From JBBRCX01 sp038204465 (lineage in GTDB: Bacteria > Planctomycetota > Phycisphaerae > Tepidisphaerales > Tepidisphaeraceae): 33,406 bases of DNA. The notes beneath the pieces are model-generated. The model worked only from the letters and a program-made list of their open reading frames with translations. It did not search any database and had not been told where the DNA came from. The position numbers and the translations under genes were made by a program. Positions 1 to 8,649 of the stretch are shown piece by piece; within the stretch, counting starts at the first letter, position 1, and each line of letters starts with the position of its first letter. The stretch is from the NCBI GenBank assembly GCA_038204465.1, contig JBBRCX010000050.1:1-33406 (forward strand), written 5' to 3'.

Positions 1-49
1 CGTTCACGTGCACCCCCCAGCCCCGAAGCCCAGTCGGAAACGCGATCAG

Positions 50-925
50 TTAACCCCCCCCCCTCATATCAAACACCAAACCCAGCATCCCCCGCACAAG
101 GTTCACATGCGCAAAAAAGTCCATAATTTGGACCAGCCCGATCACGTGGTCGATGTCCCCGTCGCACAGCGGCAGTCGCGTGTAGGCGCTTTTCTGCACC
201 ACCCGCAGCACGTCGCCGATCGGCTGATCGAGCGTGAGGTAGTCCACCTCGGTCCGCGGCTTCATGATCTGACGGACCTTCAGGTCCCCGAAATCAAAGG
301 CACTGGTGAGGATCATCTCCCGGCCCTTGGGGATCGTGCCGCCCGCGACCGCCTGCGTCACCAGCGCCCGAAGTTCCTGCTCGGTGTGCGGGACCGCTCC
401 TTCAGCCCCCAGGTTGCTTTTCACGCCGGTCAGGCGCAGCACTCCGTTGGTCGCAACGTTCAGGAGCCATATCAGCGGGTAGAACAGGTAGGTGAAGAGA
501 ATGAGCGGCAAAGTCAGCAGTGGGAGCAGCCGGTCGCTGTAGCTGATCGCCCAGTTCTTCGGGGCCTGCTCGCCGATCACGATGTGCAACGACGTGCTGA
601 ATCCCAGGGCGATCGCAAACATCACCGCGCCGTGCCCAGGGTGGAACCCCAGCAGGTTCAGCACCGGAGAGAGCACGGCGACCACCGCCGGCTCGGTCAC
701 CGCGCCCAGTGCCAGGCTCGCGAGCGTCACGCCCAGCTGGCAGCTCGACAGGTACAGGTCGAGCCGGTCCTTCACCAGCAGCGCCAGCCGCGCGGTGAGG
801 CTGTGCGGCGCGTTGACCTCCAGCCGCGACCGCCGCGCGCCGACGGCCGCAAACTCCACCGCCACGAAATATGCGTTCAAAGCGACCAGCCCGAGCGTCG
901 CCAGGATCTTCCAGACAATATCCAC
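50..925 (-). CDS. CNNM/DUF21-CBS membrane protein (HlyC/CorC-like), C-terminally truncated
   Basis: This is an integral membrane protein of the CNNM (DUF21) plus CBS family, linked in other bacteria to magnesium or cobalt efflux. Three to four hydrophobic segments occupy roughly residues 2-150 and carry the family-typical EFAAVGARRSRLE and SCQLGVTLASLALG stretches. One CBS-type segment follows (MKPRTEVDYL to HVIGLVQIMDFF). Family members are usually above 400 aa. This one stops at 291 aa, before a second CBS domain and the CorC_HlyC domain, immediately after a run of ten G on the coding strand, so a frameshift is possible. One extra base would reopen the frame to the window edge. I start it at GTG 925. 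A TTG at 961 is also in frame, but it lies inside an apparent -35 box and has no well-placed ribosome-binding site. Confidence 0.75.
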   Translation of the reverse strand: MDIVWKILATLGLVALNAYFVAVEFAAVGARRSRLEVNAPHSLTARLALLVKDRLDLYLSSCQLGVTLASLALGAVTEPAVVAVLSPVLNLLGFHPGHGAVMFAIALGFSTSLHIVIGEQAPKNWAISYSDRLLPLLTLPLILFTYLFYPLIWLLNVATNGVLRLTGVKSNLGAEGAVPHTEQELRALVTQAVAGGTIPKGREMILTSAFDFGDLKVRQIMKPRTEVDYLTLDQPIGDVLRVVQKSAYTRLPLCDGDIDHVIGLVQIMDFFAHVNLVRGMLGLVFDMRGGG

Positions 926-932
926 GAAGCGC

Positions 933-961
933 GTTGTACCGGAGCCCGCGCACCGTGACAA
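933..961 (-). promoter_or_regulatory. sigma70-like promoter of the CNNM gene, leaderless type
   Basis: On the minus strand TTGTCA (961-956) is followed by a 17-base spacer, TACAAC (938-933), 7 bases and then GTG (925-923). The -35 box matches TTGACA at five of six positions and the spacing is ideal. Transcription would begin at or next to the GTG, so the mRNA would have no leader. Confidence 0.5.
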
Positions 962-1071
962 CGAATTGTCGCCCGTCTCCCCGCGCGGCGAACCCTTCGC
1001 TCCCCAGTCATCGCTCTATTTCGCCCGCCAGGGCTCCCAGCACGCTCTGCACGATCTCCCGGTAAACTCTC

Positions 1072-1937
1072 TCACGCAACCGCGAAGCCCAGCCTCATCT
1101 GCTCGCCGCAGAGCGGCGGGGTGTTTCGTGTCCGAATCCACTCCGTCCGCTCGTACTGCTCCGCCAGCGTCAGTCGTGTGGCGATCCGCGCATCCTGGCT
1201 GAAGAACCGCCGAACCAACTGCGGGCAGTTGCACTGCCGGCTGCGATGTAGCAGCACGATGTGTTGCGGAAGATGCCGCCCGCGCGTTTCGCAACGCCCC
1301 AGGATGCGCCGGATCGCGTCGAATGCCTGCTGGTTCGAAAGGTGCCCCCGGCCCCCCATGATCCGGTTCTTCAAAAACCAGGGCCGTCCGCTCTGCACCT
1401 GCATGTCCGGATCGTAGTTGCTCTCGATCGCGAGCACGTCCAAATCTTCGAAACACTCCAATAGCGTTGAGGGCACCGTCCCCAGGTCTGTCGCGTACCC
1501 AACCCGGCAGCCATGCCCTTCGATCACGAATCCATGCGAGCCCGTCCGATCATGCACCAGCCGCAACGGACGCATCCTCACCCCTGCGACGGGCTCGAAG
1601 GCGTCCCCGTCGAATGGGACCAGCATCGCCGCAAAGCGATCGCCCGCGTCCTCCCCGGCCACTTCTGCAAAGGCGCGCAGATGCGCAAGCCGGTCCGCGT
1701 GACAGTGGACCCGGATCCCCCGGCGCATGATGGTCTCGATCCAGTTGATGTTGAAGTGGTCGCGGTCCAGGTGGGTAAGGCAGATCGCCGAAATCTCCGC
1801 GACGCGCACTCCCGTTCCCATCATCCGCCGCGCGGTCGTGCGCGGGCCGAGCCCGGCAGCACCAGGCCTTCCGGCGTCCGCAGCAGCGTGCTGTTGCCGG
1901 CCGAACCACTCGCCAAAACGCAGATTTCAATCGACAT
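1072..1937 (-). pseudogene. MBL-fold metallo-hydrolase (YycJ/WalJ-like), frameshifted near the N-terminus
   Basis: The gene encodes a metallo-beta-lactamase-fold hydrolase of the YycJ/WalJ type in two frames. From ATG 1937, preceded by AAGG, the first frame reads MSIEICVLASGSAGNSTLLR and EGLVL, the family's usual opening, but stops at 1821. The second frame resumes at about 1845 with GLGPRTTARRMMGTG and runs to 1072. It carries THLDRDH (HxHxDH-type, with Asp for the second His), a metal-ligand Asp in ATDLG, LAIESNYDPDM and GRGHLSN. The join lacks the conserved (L/I)DAG segment and fits a loss of about 7 bases. There is no homopolymer at the join, so a real deletion is more likely than a sequencing slip. 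A downstream-initiated 250-aa product (ATG 1824) would lack the first strands of the fold and is probably inactive. Confidence 0.75.
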
Positions 1938-2019
1938 CCTTGTCGCACCTATGATTGAAGATGAAACGGCAACCGCTCGCGCGAGGTTCGGGCATCATTC
2001 CTGAACCACGGCCACGGCT

Positions 2020-3969
2020 TCATACCTGAACCGTCTCGCGAATCGCTCCCGCCCCCAGCCCGAGGTAATCCAGCACTTCCTGCGGCTCCCGACCGCTCTT
2101 GGGAATCTGGTGCACGAACAGGCTTTTCAATTTCAGGTCGGCTCCGCCCTCGGCGATCCCCTTCGCGATCTCCGCATCCAGGCCGCCCGTGTAATTGTCC
2201 TCGACCGTCACGATCGTCCCGCCGCTGCGCTCCGCGATCTTCAGCACTTCCTCGGTCTTCAACGGCATCGAGTAGGCATCGATCACCGTCGCCTTCTTCC
2301 CGCCCTTGGCCAGCTCATCCGCAACCCGCAGACATTCATGCACCATGTACCCGGCCGAGACGAAGCAGACGTCTTTGCCCTCGCGCAACACCTTGAAGCC
2401 GCCGGCCTCAAACGTCTCGTCGTGCTTGTAAAGCACCTTCGTCTCCGCCCGAAGCGTGCGCTGGTAGCAGCAGCCCTCGACGTTCGCCATCAGCTCCGTG
2501 ATCCGATAGCAGCTCACCGCGTCAGAAGGGAAAAAGTAGCGAACCGCCGGCTGGCCATTGAAGTTCCTCACGTGGCAGAACGAGCGGAAAAACGCCGCGT
2601 CCGGCAGCGACATCTGGCTCGGTCCGTCCGCCGCCAGCGTCACCCCCGCGTGCGAGCCGGTGATCTTCAGGTTCGCGCCGCTGATGATCGCCATCTCCAC
2701 CTGGTCATACGCCCGCTCGACAAACTTCGCGAAGGTCGAGCAGAACGGGATCTTCCCGCCCGCCGACGCTCCGGCGGCCACGCTGATCATGTTCTGCTCC
2801 GCGATGCGGCACTCGAGAAACTGACCGGGCAGTTTCTTGGCGAACCACTCCGCGTGCGTGCTGTTCTTCACGTCAGCATCCAGTCCCACCACGCGCTTGT
2901 CCGCTTCGCCCAGCGCCAAGAGGGCGACGCCATACGCCTTCCGCGGGGCAAAACCCTTGCCCGCGTTGATGTCCTTCAGGAAACCCATCTTCTCCATCGC
3001 CTCGTCGAACGACGCGATCTTGATCGGCTTGTTCTCACGGGGCGGCGCCTTGGCAGTGATTGCGCCGATCTTCAGTTCGCCATTGGACGATCCCGAAATG
3101 CCCAGGTCCCTGGCGGTCTGGTCTAGCTCGCCCATGACCGCCTGCATTTTCTCCTTCTTCACCGGCGTGCCGTGATGGCCCATCCCCTGTTCGCTCGCCG
3201 CGCCCCATCCCTTGATGGTCTTCGCCACCACCGCCATCGGCTTGGCCCCGTTTTGCACCATCTTCAGCTCGTCAAACGCTCGCTTGATCTGGGCCGGACT
3301 GTGCCCGTCGATCTCCACCACCACATATCCGAACGCCTCGAGCTTGCGCCCCAGCGTCTCGTGCGACTGCTGCGCGGACACATAATCGCTCTGCGCCAGT
3401 TGGTTGCAGTTGAAGATCGGGATGACGTTGGTGAGGCCGTGGTCGACGATGAAATCCAGCGCCTCCCAGATCTGCCCCTCGCGCGATTCGCCGTCGCCAA
3501 TCAGCACGTAGACGTTGCGATCCACTCGATCCATCTTCGCCGCCGCCGCAATCCCCGCGGCCACCGAAACGCCCTGGCCGAGCGAGCCGGTGGCGGCGTC
3601 GGAGAAAGGAAAGCCCAGCTGCGGATGGGGGTGGCCGTCGATCGGCGAATCGATCGCCCGCAGTTTCAATGCGTCCTCGCGCGTCATCGGGCGCGCTTCG
3701 GCCTTGTTTCTCCCGAGCATGCCCCCCAGGTCCGCATACGCCGCGTAAATGATCGGCACCGCGTGTCCCTCGGACAGCACCAGCCGGTCCGATGCCGGGT
3801 TCCACGGGTCCTTCGGGTCCCATCGCATCTGGTGATACATCAGCACCGTCACCAGGTGCGTCAGCGACATCGCGGTCGACGGGTGCCCGCTCCCCGCGGC
3901 GGTGGTCATCTCGATCGACAGCCTGGCAATTTCAATCGCCTTGCGATGGACGGCCAGTTCAAAGCTCAT
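2020..3969 (-). CDS. tkt: transketolase
   Basis: This is full-length transketolase (649 aa), the thiamine-diphosphate enzyme of the non-oxidative pentose phosphate pathway that moves two-carbon ketol units between sugar phosphates in the cytosol. The N-terminal half has GSGHPS at about 27-31, SEGHA at about 66-70 and the ThDP/metal motif beginning IGDGESREGQ at about 157 and ending in FNCNQ about 30 residues later. The pyrimidine-binding half contains the activating-Glu region ECRIAEQNM, and the C-terminal domain ends in a DYLGLGAG stretch. I start at ATG 3969 because GGAG lies 7 bases upstream and homology starts there; a longer in-frame opening to 4056 looks non-coding. It is monocistronic as far as can be seen. 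Confidence 0.95.
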   Translation of the reverse strand: MSFELAVHRKAIEIARLSIEMTTAAGSGHPSTAMSLTHLVTVLMYHQMRWDPKDPWNPASDRLVLSEGHAVPIIYAAYADLGGMLGRNKAEARPMTREDALKLRAIDSPIDGHPHPQLGFPFSDAATGSLGQGVSVAAGIAAAAKMDRVDRNVYVLIGDGESREGQIWEALDFIVDHGLTNVIPIFNCNQLAQSDYVSAQQSHETLGRKLEAFGYVVVEIDGHSPAQIKRAFDELKMVQNGAKPMAVVAKTIKGWGAASEQGMGHHGTPVKKEKMQAVMGELDQTARDLGISGSSNGELKIGAITAKAPPRENKPIKIASFDEAMEKMGFLKDINAGKGFAPRKAYGVALLALGEADKRVVGLDADVKNSTHAEWFAKKLPGQFLECRIAEQNMISVAAGASAGGKIPFCSTFAKFVERAYDQVEMAIISGANLKITGSHAGVTLAADGPSQMSLPDAAFFRSFCHVRNFNGQPAVRYFFPSDAVSCYRITELMANVEGCCYQRTLRAETKVLYKHDETFEAGGFKVLREGKDVCFVSAGYMVHECLRVADELAKGGKKATVIDAYSMPLKTEEVLKIAERSGGTIVTVEDNYTGGLDAEIAKGIAEGGADLKLKSLFVHQIPKSGREPQEVLDYLGLGAGAIRETVQV

Positions 3970-4147
3970 GACGGCTCCGGTAGGGGGGTGCTGCCCGATT
4001 CGATCTGAAAGAACGGCGCCGCGCCAGCCCCACACCCCGCACCGCTGCCGGGCCAACGCAGCGCGGCAGAATAACCAAGGCGCAGCAGGTTGGCAATTTC
4101 AAGCAACGCTGCCGCGGCCCGCGCCGGTCACCGGCGCTTCGCGCCGC

Positions 4148-4657
4148 CTACCCGTCCTCCGGCGCCTTCTCCCCCGGCGGGATCTCCGGCTCGGGCTCCT
4201 GCTCCACCAGGTCCTGCGCCAGCCGCCCCAGAAAGAACTGAAGCTGCTCGGTCGCCACCGCCGCCGGCAGCGCGTCGCGCAGGTCATACTGGTGCGAGTG
4301 ATCTTCCGCCGAGTCGTCCCCGCGCTTCTCGCCCTCGGTGATGATGTGGTGCTCGAAGGTGATGCAGTCCTCGTGGCTCTGCATGATCACCAGTTCGCCC
4401 CATCGCCATGCGAGGTGGATGCGCAGCGACAACTGGTTCCCCCACGTCGAAACGCGATGCATGATCCCGTTCTTCTTCATCACCCCAACAAGGTCATCCA
4501 CCGCCGGCAGTACCGCGTTATTCAGGAATTCCACGTAGTTTCGGTTGTATTCCTGCTGCCGGGCCATCGCCTCGCGCTCGGCGCTCAGTTTTTCCGGCGG
4601 AACGTCTTTGAAGGGATGAATGCGTCCAAGCCACCACTTGGAGAACGACTTGTCCAT
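4148..4657 (-). CDS. hypothetical protein, 169 aa
   Basis: I do not recognise this protein. It starts MDKSFSKWWLGRIHPFKDV at ATG 4657 and is soluble, with no signal peptide or membrane segment. The middle has an alternating pattern with several Trp and His residues (residues about 60-110: VSTWGNQLSLRIHLAWRWGE, then EDCITFEHHI). The tail is acidic and proline-rich. The frame stays open upstream to 4903, but that part is low-complexity and overlaps the start of the divergent HAD-deaminase gene, so I exclude it. No clear ribosome-binding site is present. Codon-position GC bias and the conserved-looking core support a real gene. Confidence 0.6.
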   Translation of the reverse strand: MDKSFSKWWLGRIHPFKDVPPEKLSAEREAMARQQEYNRNYVEFLNNAVLPAVDDLVGVMKKNGIMHRVSTWGNQLSLRIHLAWRWGELVIMQSHEDCITFEHHIITEGEKRGDDSAEDHSHQYDLRDALPAAVATEQLQFFLGRLAQDLVEQEPEPEIPPGEKAPEDG

Positions 4658-4850
4658 GCGATGAGCGTAAGAATCCGCCGCGCAAAAGTAAAAGAAGCAG
4701 CCACCGCGCCGCTCGAGCAGCCCATGGTCTTCCTGCCTCGTCCCCGCGATACCGTCACCTTCGATTTTTACGCATTGCCAACCCGCGCCGCCTCCTGAAG
4801 AATCGCCGCCGGCGGATCGTTTCCCCCCATTCGTCCGCCCAGGAGGCCTG

Positions 4851-6044
4851 ATGGCGCTCGATGCGCTGATCTTCGATCTCGACGGAACGCTCATCGACAC
4901 CAACGCGATGCACGTCGAGGCCTGGTGCCGTGCCTTCGAACGGCATGGCTACCGCATCGGCGCCGATCGCGTCTTCTTCGAGATCGGTAAGGGCGGCGAC
5001 AAGGTCGTCCCCGCGCTGCTCGGCGAGGAACTCGACCGGAAAGATGGAGATGCGCTGCGAAAGGCCCAGCCGGAAGAGTTCGCCGCCATCTCCAAGCAGA
5101 ACACCATCAAAGTCTTCCCCGGCGTTCGCGATCTCTTCGCCGCCCTGCATCAGCGTGGGTTGAAGACGGTCCTGGCCACCTCCAGCAACGCCAAACAGCT
5201 CAAAGCTTCCGAAGAAGCATCCGGGCTCAAGGTGAAGGACCTGGTCGACTATCTCGTCACCGTCGACGATGCCGGCCAGAGCAAGCCTTCGCCCGACCTC
5301 GTCGCCGCTTCGGTGAAGAAACTCGGCATGACGCCCGCCCAGTGCGCCATGGTCGGCGATACCCCCTACGACGCCGAAGCCGCCAAGCGCGCGGGCGTCA
5401 TCCTCATCGGCCTTACTTGCGGGGGCCACCCCATCGATCGGCTCCGCGCCGCCGGCGCCCGGCTGACCTATAAAGATCCCGCCGACCTGCTCGATCATCT
5501 CGATGAAGCGCTGCACGGCGTTTCACCCGGAAGTGCCCATCTCACCCAGAAAGTGCTCGAAGGTCTCATGCGCGAGGCGCTGTCCGCCGCGAAGGAAGGC
5601 ATGGCCGCCGGCGAAGTTCCGATTGGCTGCGCCCTGTCGCGCGGCGATGGCATCGTCATCGCCCACGGCTACAACGAGTTGAATCGTTCGAAGAACAAGA
5701 CCGCGCACGCGGAGATCGTCACCTTCGCCCGCTGCGCCGGTAAGGTCCCTGTCGAGGCGCGCGACCTCATTCTGGTTTCAACCCTGGAGCCCTGCGTCAT
5801 GTGCGTTGGCGCATCGATGGAAGCGTCGGTCGACACCATCGTCTTCGGACTGAAAGCGCCCGCCGACAGCGGCGCCACCCGCGTCTCACCTCCGCAAAGC
5901 CCCGAGAGCCAGATGCCGCGCATCGTCCCCGACGTGATGGCCGACGAGAGCCGCGCGCTCTTCAAGCAATGGCTCGACAAGCCCGGCAACCACCCCCAGC
6001 AAATCCAGTTCGTCAAACAGCTTCTCGCACTCACGAAGGACTGA
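4851..6044 (+). CDS. fusion of HAD-family hydrolase and nucleoside/tRNA-adenosine-type deaminase
   Basis: Two enzymes lie in one 397-aa chain. Residues 1-222 are a HAD-superfamily phosphatase: nucleophile D9 and acid D11 in DLDGTL, the motif II Ser in ATSSN (about 111), motif III Lys145 in SKPSPD and motif IV D170 in GDTPYD, with a helical cap at about 16-90. Residues about 230-397 are a zinc cytidine-deaminase-fold domain like TadA or guanine deaminase: TAHAEI supplies the zinc ligand H286 and proton shuttle E288, and EPCVMC supplies zinc ligands C315 and C318. All catalytic residues of both halves are present. AGGAGG lies 4 bases before ATG 4851. There is no stop, frame change or alternative start at the junction, so it reads as a genuine fusion. 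The substrate is unknown; removing phosphate and then the amino group of a nucleotide would fit both halves. Confidence 0.85.
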   Translation: MALDALIFDLDGTLIDTNAMHVEAWCRAFERHGYRIGADRVFFEIGKGGDKVVPALLGEELDRKDGDALRKAQPEEFAAISKQNTIKVFPGVRDLFAALHQRGLKTVLATSSNAKQLKASEEASGLKVKDLVDYLVTVDDAGQSKPSPDLVAASVKKLGMTPAQCAMVGDTPYDAEAAKRAGVILIGLTCGGHPIDRLRAAGARLTYKDPADLLDHLDEALHGVSPGSAHLTQKVLEGLMREALSAAKEGMAAGEVPIGCALSRGDGIVIAHGYNELNRSKNKTAHAEIVTFARCAGKVPVEARDLILVSTLEPCVMCVGASMEASVDTIVFGLKAPADSGATRVSPPQSPESQMPRIVPDVMADESRALFKQWLDKPGNHPQQIQFVKQLLALTKD

Positions 6045-6132
6045 TTCGGCGCGAAGACAATCTCTTTCATCCCTGTTCATCGTGCCCATCGGTGGCTGGA
6101 CGCACGGATCATCAGCACACTTCCTGTATGCT

Positions 6133-7059
6133 TCAACGCACGAACCATCGGCAATTCAGCCGGGTTTCGCGGTCGCGAAACTTCCGCGTGTATGGGTCCA
6201 GAGCGCGCACAACCGCGCAGCCATCTGTCTGCAAATACACCCAGGCCACGTCCCAGCCGCGCGAGCGATACGTCATAGGAATAGCCGGGGTGACACGCAC
6301 CAGCGGATGACTCAGTGCTTCATAGCGGCCCAGTGCCGTATGTACCCAACCAGAACCCAGCAGCGTGAAAAACTCGTGTGGAATCGAATCAGCCGGGCCG
6401 GCGAGGTCGGCGCACAATCCCGCGATGCCGGCTTTGAACTCTCGACCGTCGCGATGCGCCTGATGAAACGCTTCCCATGAGCCGGACGTCACTCGCCCCG
6501 TTGTGTCGTGGGCGAGGATGGAAGACCAGTCTTCTTTGACGAAGAAACGGTAGACCTCGAAGTCGTAGATGAAGTTTCGGCTGGGCCCCGGCGTGCCCGC
6601 GTCGTTCTCCTCGGCCTGTCTCATCTTCGGCATGCGCGTTGGGGGTGGCACGATGCGCGAGACGCCTGGCTGCGCCGTCGGAGTAGCATCGTCGAGCATC
6701 AGATTGGCGACGCTCTGCCGGCCGTCCATTCCGTACATGAAGAACGACGTGCGCGGCGGTGCGTCGCGGTTGAATCCATGGCACGGAAGGATCGGCTGGC
6801 GAAGCGTGGTGATCCCGGCGGCGTAACGGTCATCCATGAGCATCGTCTCGCGCATATCGATGATCTCCTGCACAAGACCGTTGTTTCGCGGATCGGGATC
6901 GGCAAGACCAGGCGCAACGTGCTCCTCGTATCTCCACTCGGTATAAATGCGCAGGTCGGCGCCGTTGCGTACCGCGGCGCAGAGGGCGGAGTAACTGCCC
7001 GACGCAATGGAGCGATCGGGACGAAGCTCGAGAACGCATTTCCACTCGAAGCCGGCCAT
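6133..7059 (-). CDS. hypothetical protein, 308 aa
   Basis: I do not recognise the family. It starts MAGFEWKCVLELRPDRS at ATG 7059; no other start is available before the in-frame stop upstream. It is soluble, rich in Trp, Arg and Asp, with no signal peptide or transmembrane segment. Notable stretches are RIYTEWRYEEHVAPG (about 38-52), CHGFNRDAPPRTSFFMYGMDG (about 93-113), a region with many aromatic and charged residues (NFIYDFEVYRFFVKEDW, about 160-176) and GWDVAWVYLQTDG (about 274-286). There is no ribosome-binding site. Length and codon pattern support a gene. The next gene downstream on this strand is far away and the upstream neighbour is an aldehyde dehydrogenase, so context gives no clear role. 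Confidence 0.6.
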   Translation of the reverse strand: MAGFEWKCVLELRPDRSIASGSYSALCAAVRNGADLRIYTEWRYEEHVAPGLADPDPRNNGLVQEIIDMRETMLMDDRYAAGITTLRQPILPCHGFNRDAPPRTSFFMYGMDGRQSVANLMLDDATPTAQPGVSRIVPPPTRMPKMRQAEENDAGTPGPSRNFIYDFEVYRFFVKEDWSSILAHDTTGRVTSGSWEAFHQAHRDGREFKAGIAGLCADLAGPADSIPHEFFTLLGSGWVHTALGRYEALSHPLVRVTPAIPMTYRSRGWDVAWVYLQTDGCAVVRALDPYTRKFRDRETRLNCRWFVR

Positions 7060-7123
7060 CAGTTCGTTAGTGACAACGGTTTCCGGAGCGAACGTGTCAT
7101 GACTTCATGTCGGCGAATCATGC

Positions 7124-8527
7124 TTATTCGCTGCGCCGCGTCGAGCCGTCCTGCTCGTCTTCCTTCACCCACACCGTCTTGATGTTCACGAACTCCCGGA
7201 TGCCCGCCTCGGACAGCTCGCGCCCATACCCGCTGTGCTTGATCCCGCCGAACGGCAGCCGCGGGTCGGACTTTACCTGCCCGTTGATGAAAACATTTCC
7301 CGCTTCAATCTCGCTTGCCATGCGCTCGCCCCGCGATACGTCCCGCGTCCAGATGCTCGCGCCCAGCCCGAAACGCGATAGGTTCGCCAACCGGACGGCG
7401 TCCTCGTCGTCGCGTGCGCGAGCGATTGCCGCAACCGGGCCGAATGTTTCCTCATCAAACGCCGCCATCCCCGGCTGAACCTGCGAGAGCACCGTCGGGG
7501 CATAGAAGTAGCCTTTGCGAGGCAATCGATGACCGCCCGTCATGAGTGTGGCGCCCGCGTCGATTGACCGCCGCACCTGCCCCGCAAGGTTCTCCAGCAG
7601 ATCCAGACGCGCCATGGGACCGATCTCCGTTGCGCGGTCCGCGGGGTCTCCTACTCGAAGGGTAGCCATCCGCTCCGCCATCGCTTTCTCGAACCGCTGT
7701 GCGATTGGCTCCAGCACGATGAAGCGCTTGGCCGCGATGCAGCTTTGCCCGCTGTTGATCGTGCGCGCCGAAACCGCCGCTGAAGCGGTCCGATTCACGT
7801 CGGCGTCTTCGAGCACGATGAAAGGATCCGAACCCCCAAGTTCCAGCACCGTTTTTTTGATCTCGCGTCCCGCTGCCGATGCCACCGCCGAGCCGGCGCG
7901 CTCGCTCCCGGTAAGCGTTACCGCCGCCACTGCCGGGTGGCGGATGATCCCGTCGACGGCCGGCGTATCCACCAGCAGCGTTGTAAACACGCCCACTGGG
8001 AAACCCGCCTCATGGAACAATTGCTCGATTGCCAGGGCGCAGCCGCAGACGTTGGGCGCGTGCTTGAGCAGTCCCACGTTGCCCGCCATCAGCGAGGGCG
8101 CGGCGAAGCGCATCGCCTGCCAGAAGGGGAAGTTCCACGGCATGATCGTCAGCACCGCCCCCAGCGGCTCGTACCGAATATAGCTGCGGGTGGCATCGGA
8201 GCCGACGCTCTGGGTCTGAAGCAACTTCGCCGCGTTGTCCGCAAACCAGGCACACGCCGCAGCGCACTTTTCAACCTCCGCCTCCGCCCCCTCGATCGGC
8301 TTGCCCATCTCCAGGGTCATCAGTTGCGACAACTCCTCCCCCCGGCTCCGCAGCGCCGCCGCAAGCCGGTGCATCATCGTGCCGCGCTGTGCGAACGTGA
8401 CGTGCCGCCACTCTTGGAACGCAGCGGCCGCATTCGAGAGGCGTCGATCGATTTCGTCCGCACTCTGCTCGGGATACTCGCGGATCAATGCCTCGGTGGC
8501 GGGATTGATGGACTTCAGCGATGCCAT
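7124..8527 (-). CDS. NAD(P)-dependent aldehyde dehydrogenase (succinate-semialdehyde dehydrogenase-like)
   Basis: This 467-aa ALDH-superfamily enzyme oxidises an aldehyde to the acid with NAD(P)+. It has the cofactor-side stretch IMPWNFPFWQ (about 128-137), the general base E229 in LELGG, the nucleophile C263 in NSGQSCIAAKR and EETFGPV near residue 345. Sequence style (INPATEALI start, WNFPFWQ, GGSDPFIVLEDAD) is closest to succinate-semialdehyde dehydrogenases of the GabD/Sad group, but the substrate cannot be settled from sequence alone. I start at ATG 8527 rather than further upstream because homology begins there and a TAGAAT box sits exactly 7 bases before it. No GABA or amine pathway partner lies beside it. 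Confidence 0.85.
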   Translation of the reverse strand: MASLKSINPATEALIREYPEQSADEIDRRLSNAAAAFQEWRHVTFAQRGTMMHRLAAALRSRGEELSQLMTLEMGKPIEGAEAEVEKCAAACAWFADNAAKLLQTQSVGSDATRSYIRYEPLGAVLTIMPWNFPFWQAMRFAAPSLMAGNVGLLKHAPNVCGCALAIEQLFHEAGFPVGVFTTLLVDTPAVDGIIRHPAVAAVTLTGSERAGSAVASAAGREIKKTVLELGGSDPFIVLEDADVNRTASAAVSARTINSGQSCIAAKRFIVLEPIAQRFEKAMAERMATLRVGDPADRATEIGPMARLDLLENLAGQVRRSIDAGATLMTGGHRLPRKGYFYAPTVLSQVQPGMAAFDEETFGPVAAIARARDDEDAVRLANLSRFGLGASIWTRDVSRGERMASEIEAGNVFINGQVKSDPRLPFGGIKHSGYGRELSEAGIREFVNIKTVWVKEDEQDGSTRRSE

Positions 8528-8534
8528 CACCCGC

Positions 8535-8540
8535 ATTCTA
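8535..8540 (-). promoter_or_regulatory. -10 box for leaderless aldehyde dehydrogenase transcript
   Basis: TAGAAT on the minus strand ends 7 bases before ATG 8527. No Shine-Dalgarno sequence is present and no good -35 box is visible. The same TAGAAT-N7-ATG layout occurs at 19405. Confidence 0.4.
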
Positions 8541-8578
8541 TACCGGCGCCCATTACGCGGGATTCGCAGAAACAAAGG

Positions 8579-8612
8579 GACGCCCCGGATAGGAAGGGTC
8601 ATCCGGGGCGTC
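8579..8612 (-). terminator. rho-independent terminator after the PDZ gene
   Basis: Perfect 12-bp arms (GACGCCCCGGAT and ATCCGGGGCGTC) flank a 10-base loop. Read on the minus strand, the stem is followed by CCTTTGTTTCTG, a modest U-tract. It lies between the PDZ gene stop and the aldehyde dehydrogenase -10 box, where a terminator is expected. Confidence 0.7.
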
Positions 8613-8649
8613 ATCAGTACAAAATCCGTTTCCGCAGAGGCTGGCGCGC

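Noticed and set aside
959..961. TTG start for the CNNM gene
   Set aside because: It overlaps a -35 box at ideal spacing to a -10 box ahead of GTG 925, and has no well-spaced Shine-Dalgarno sequence.
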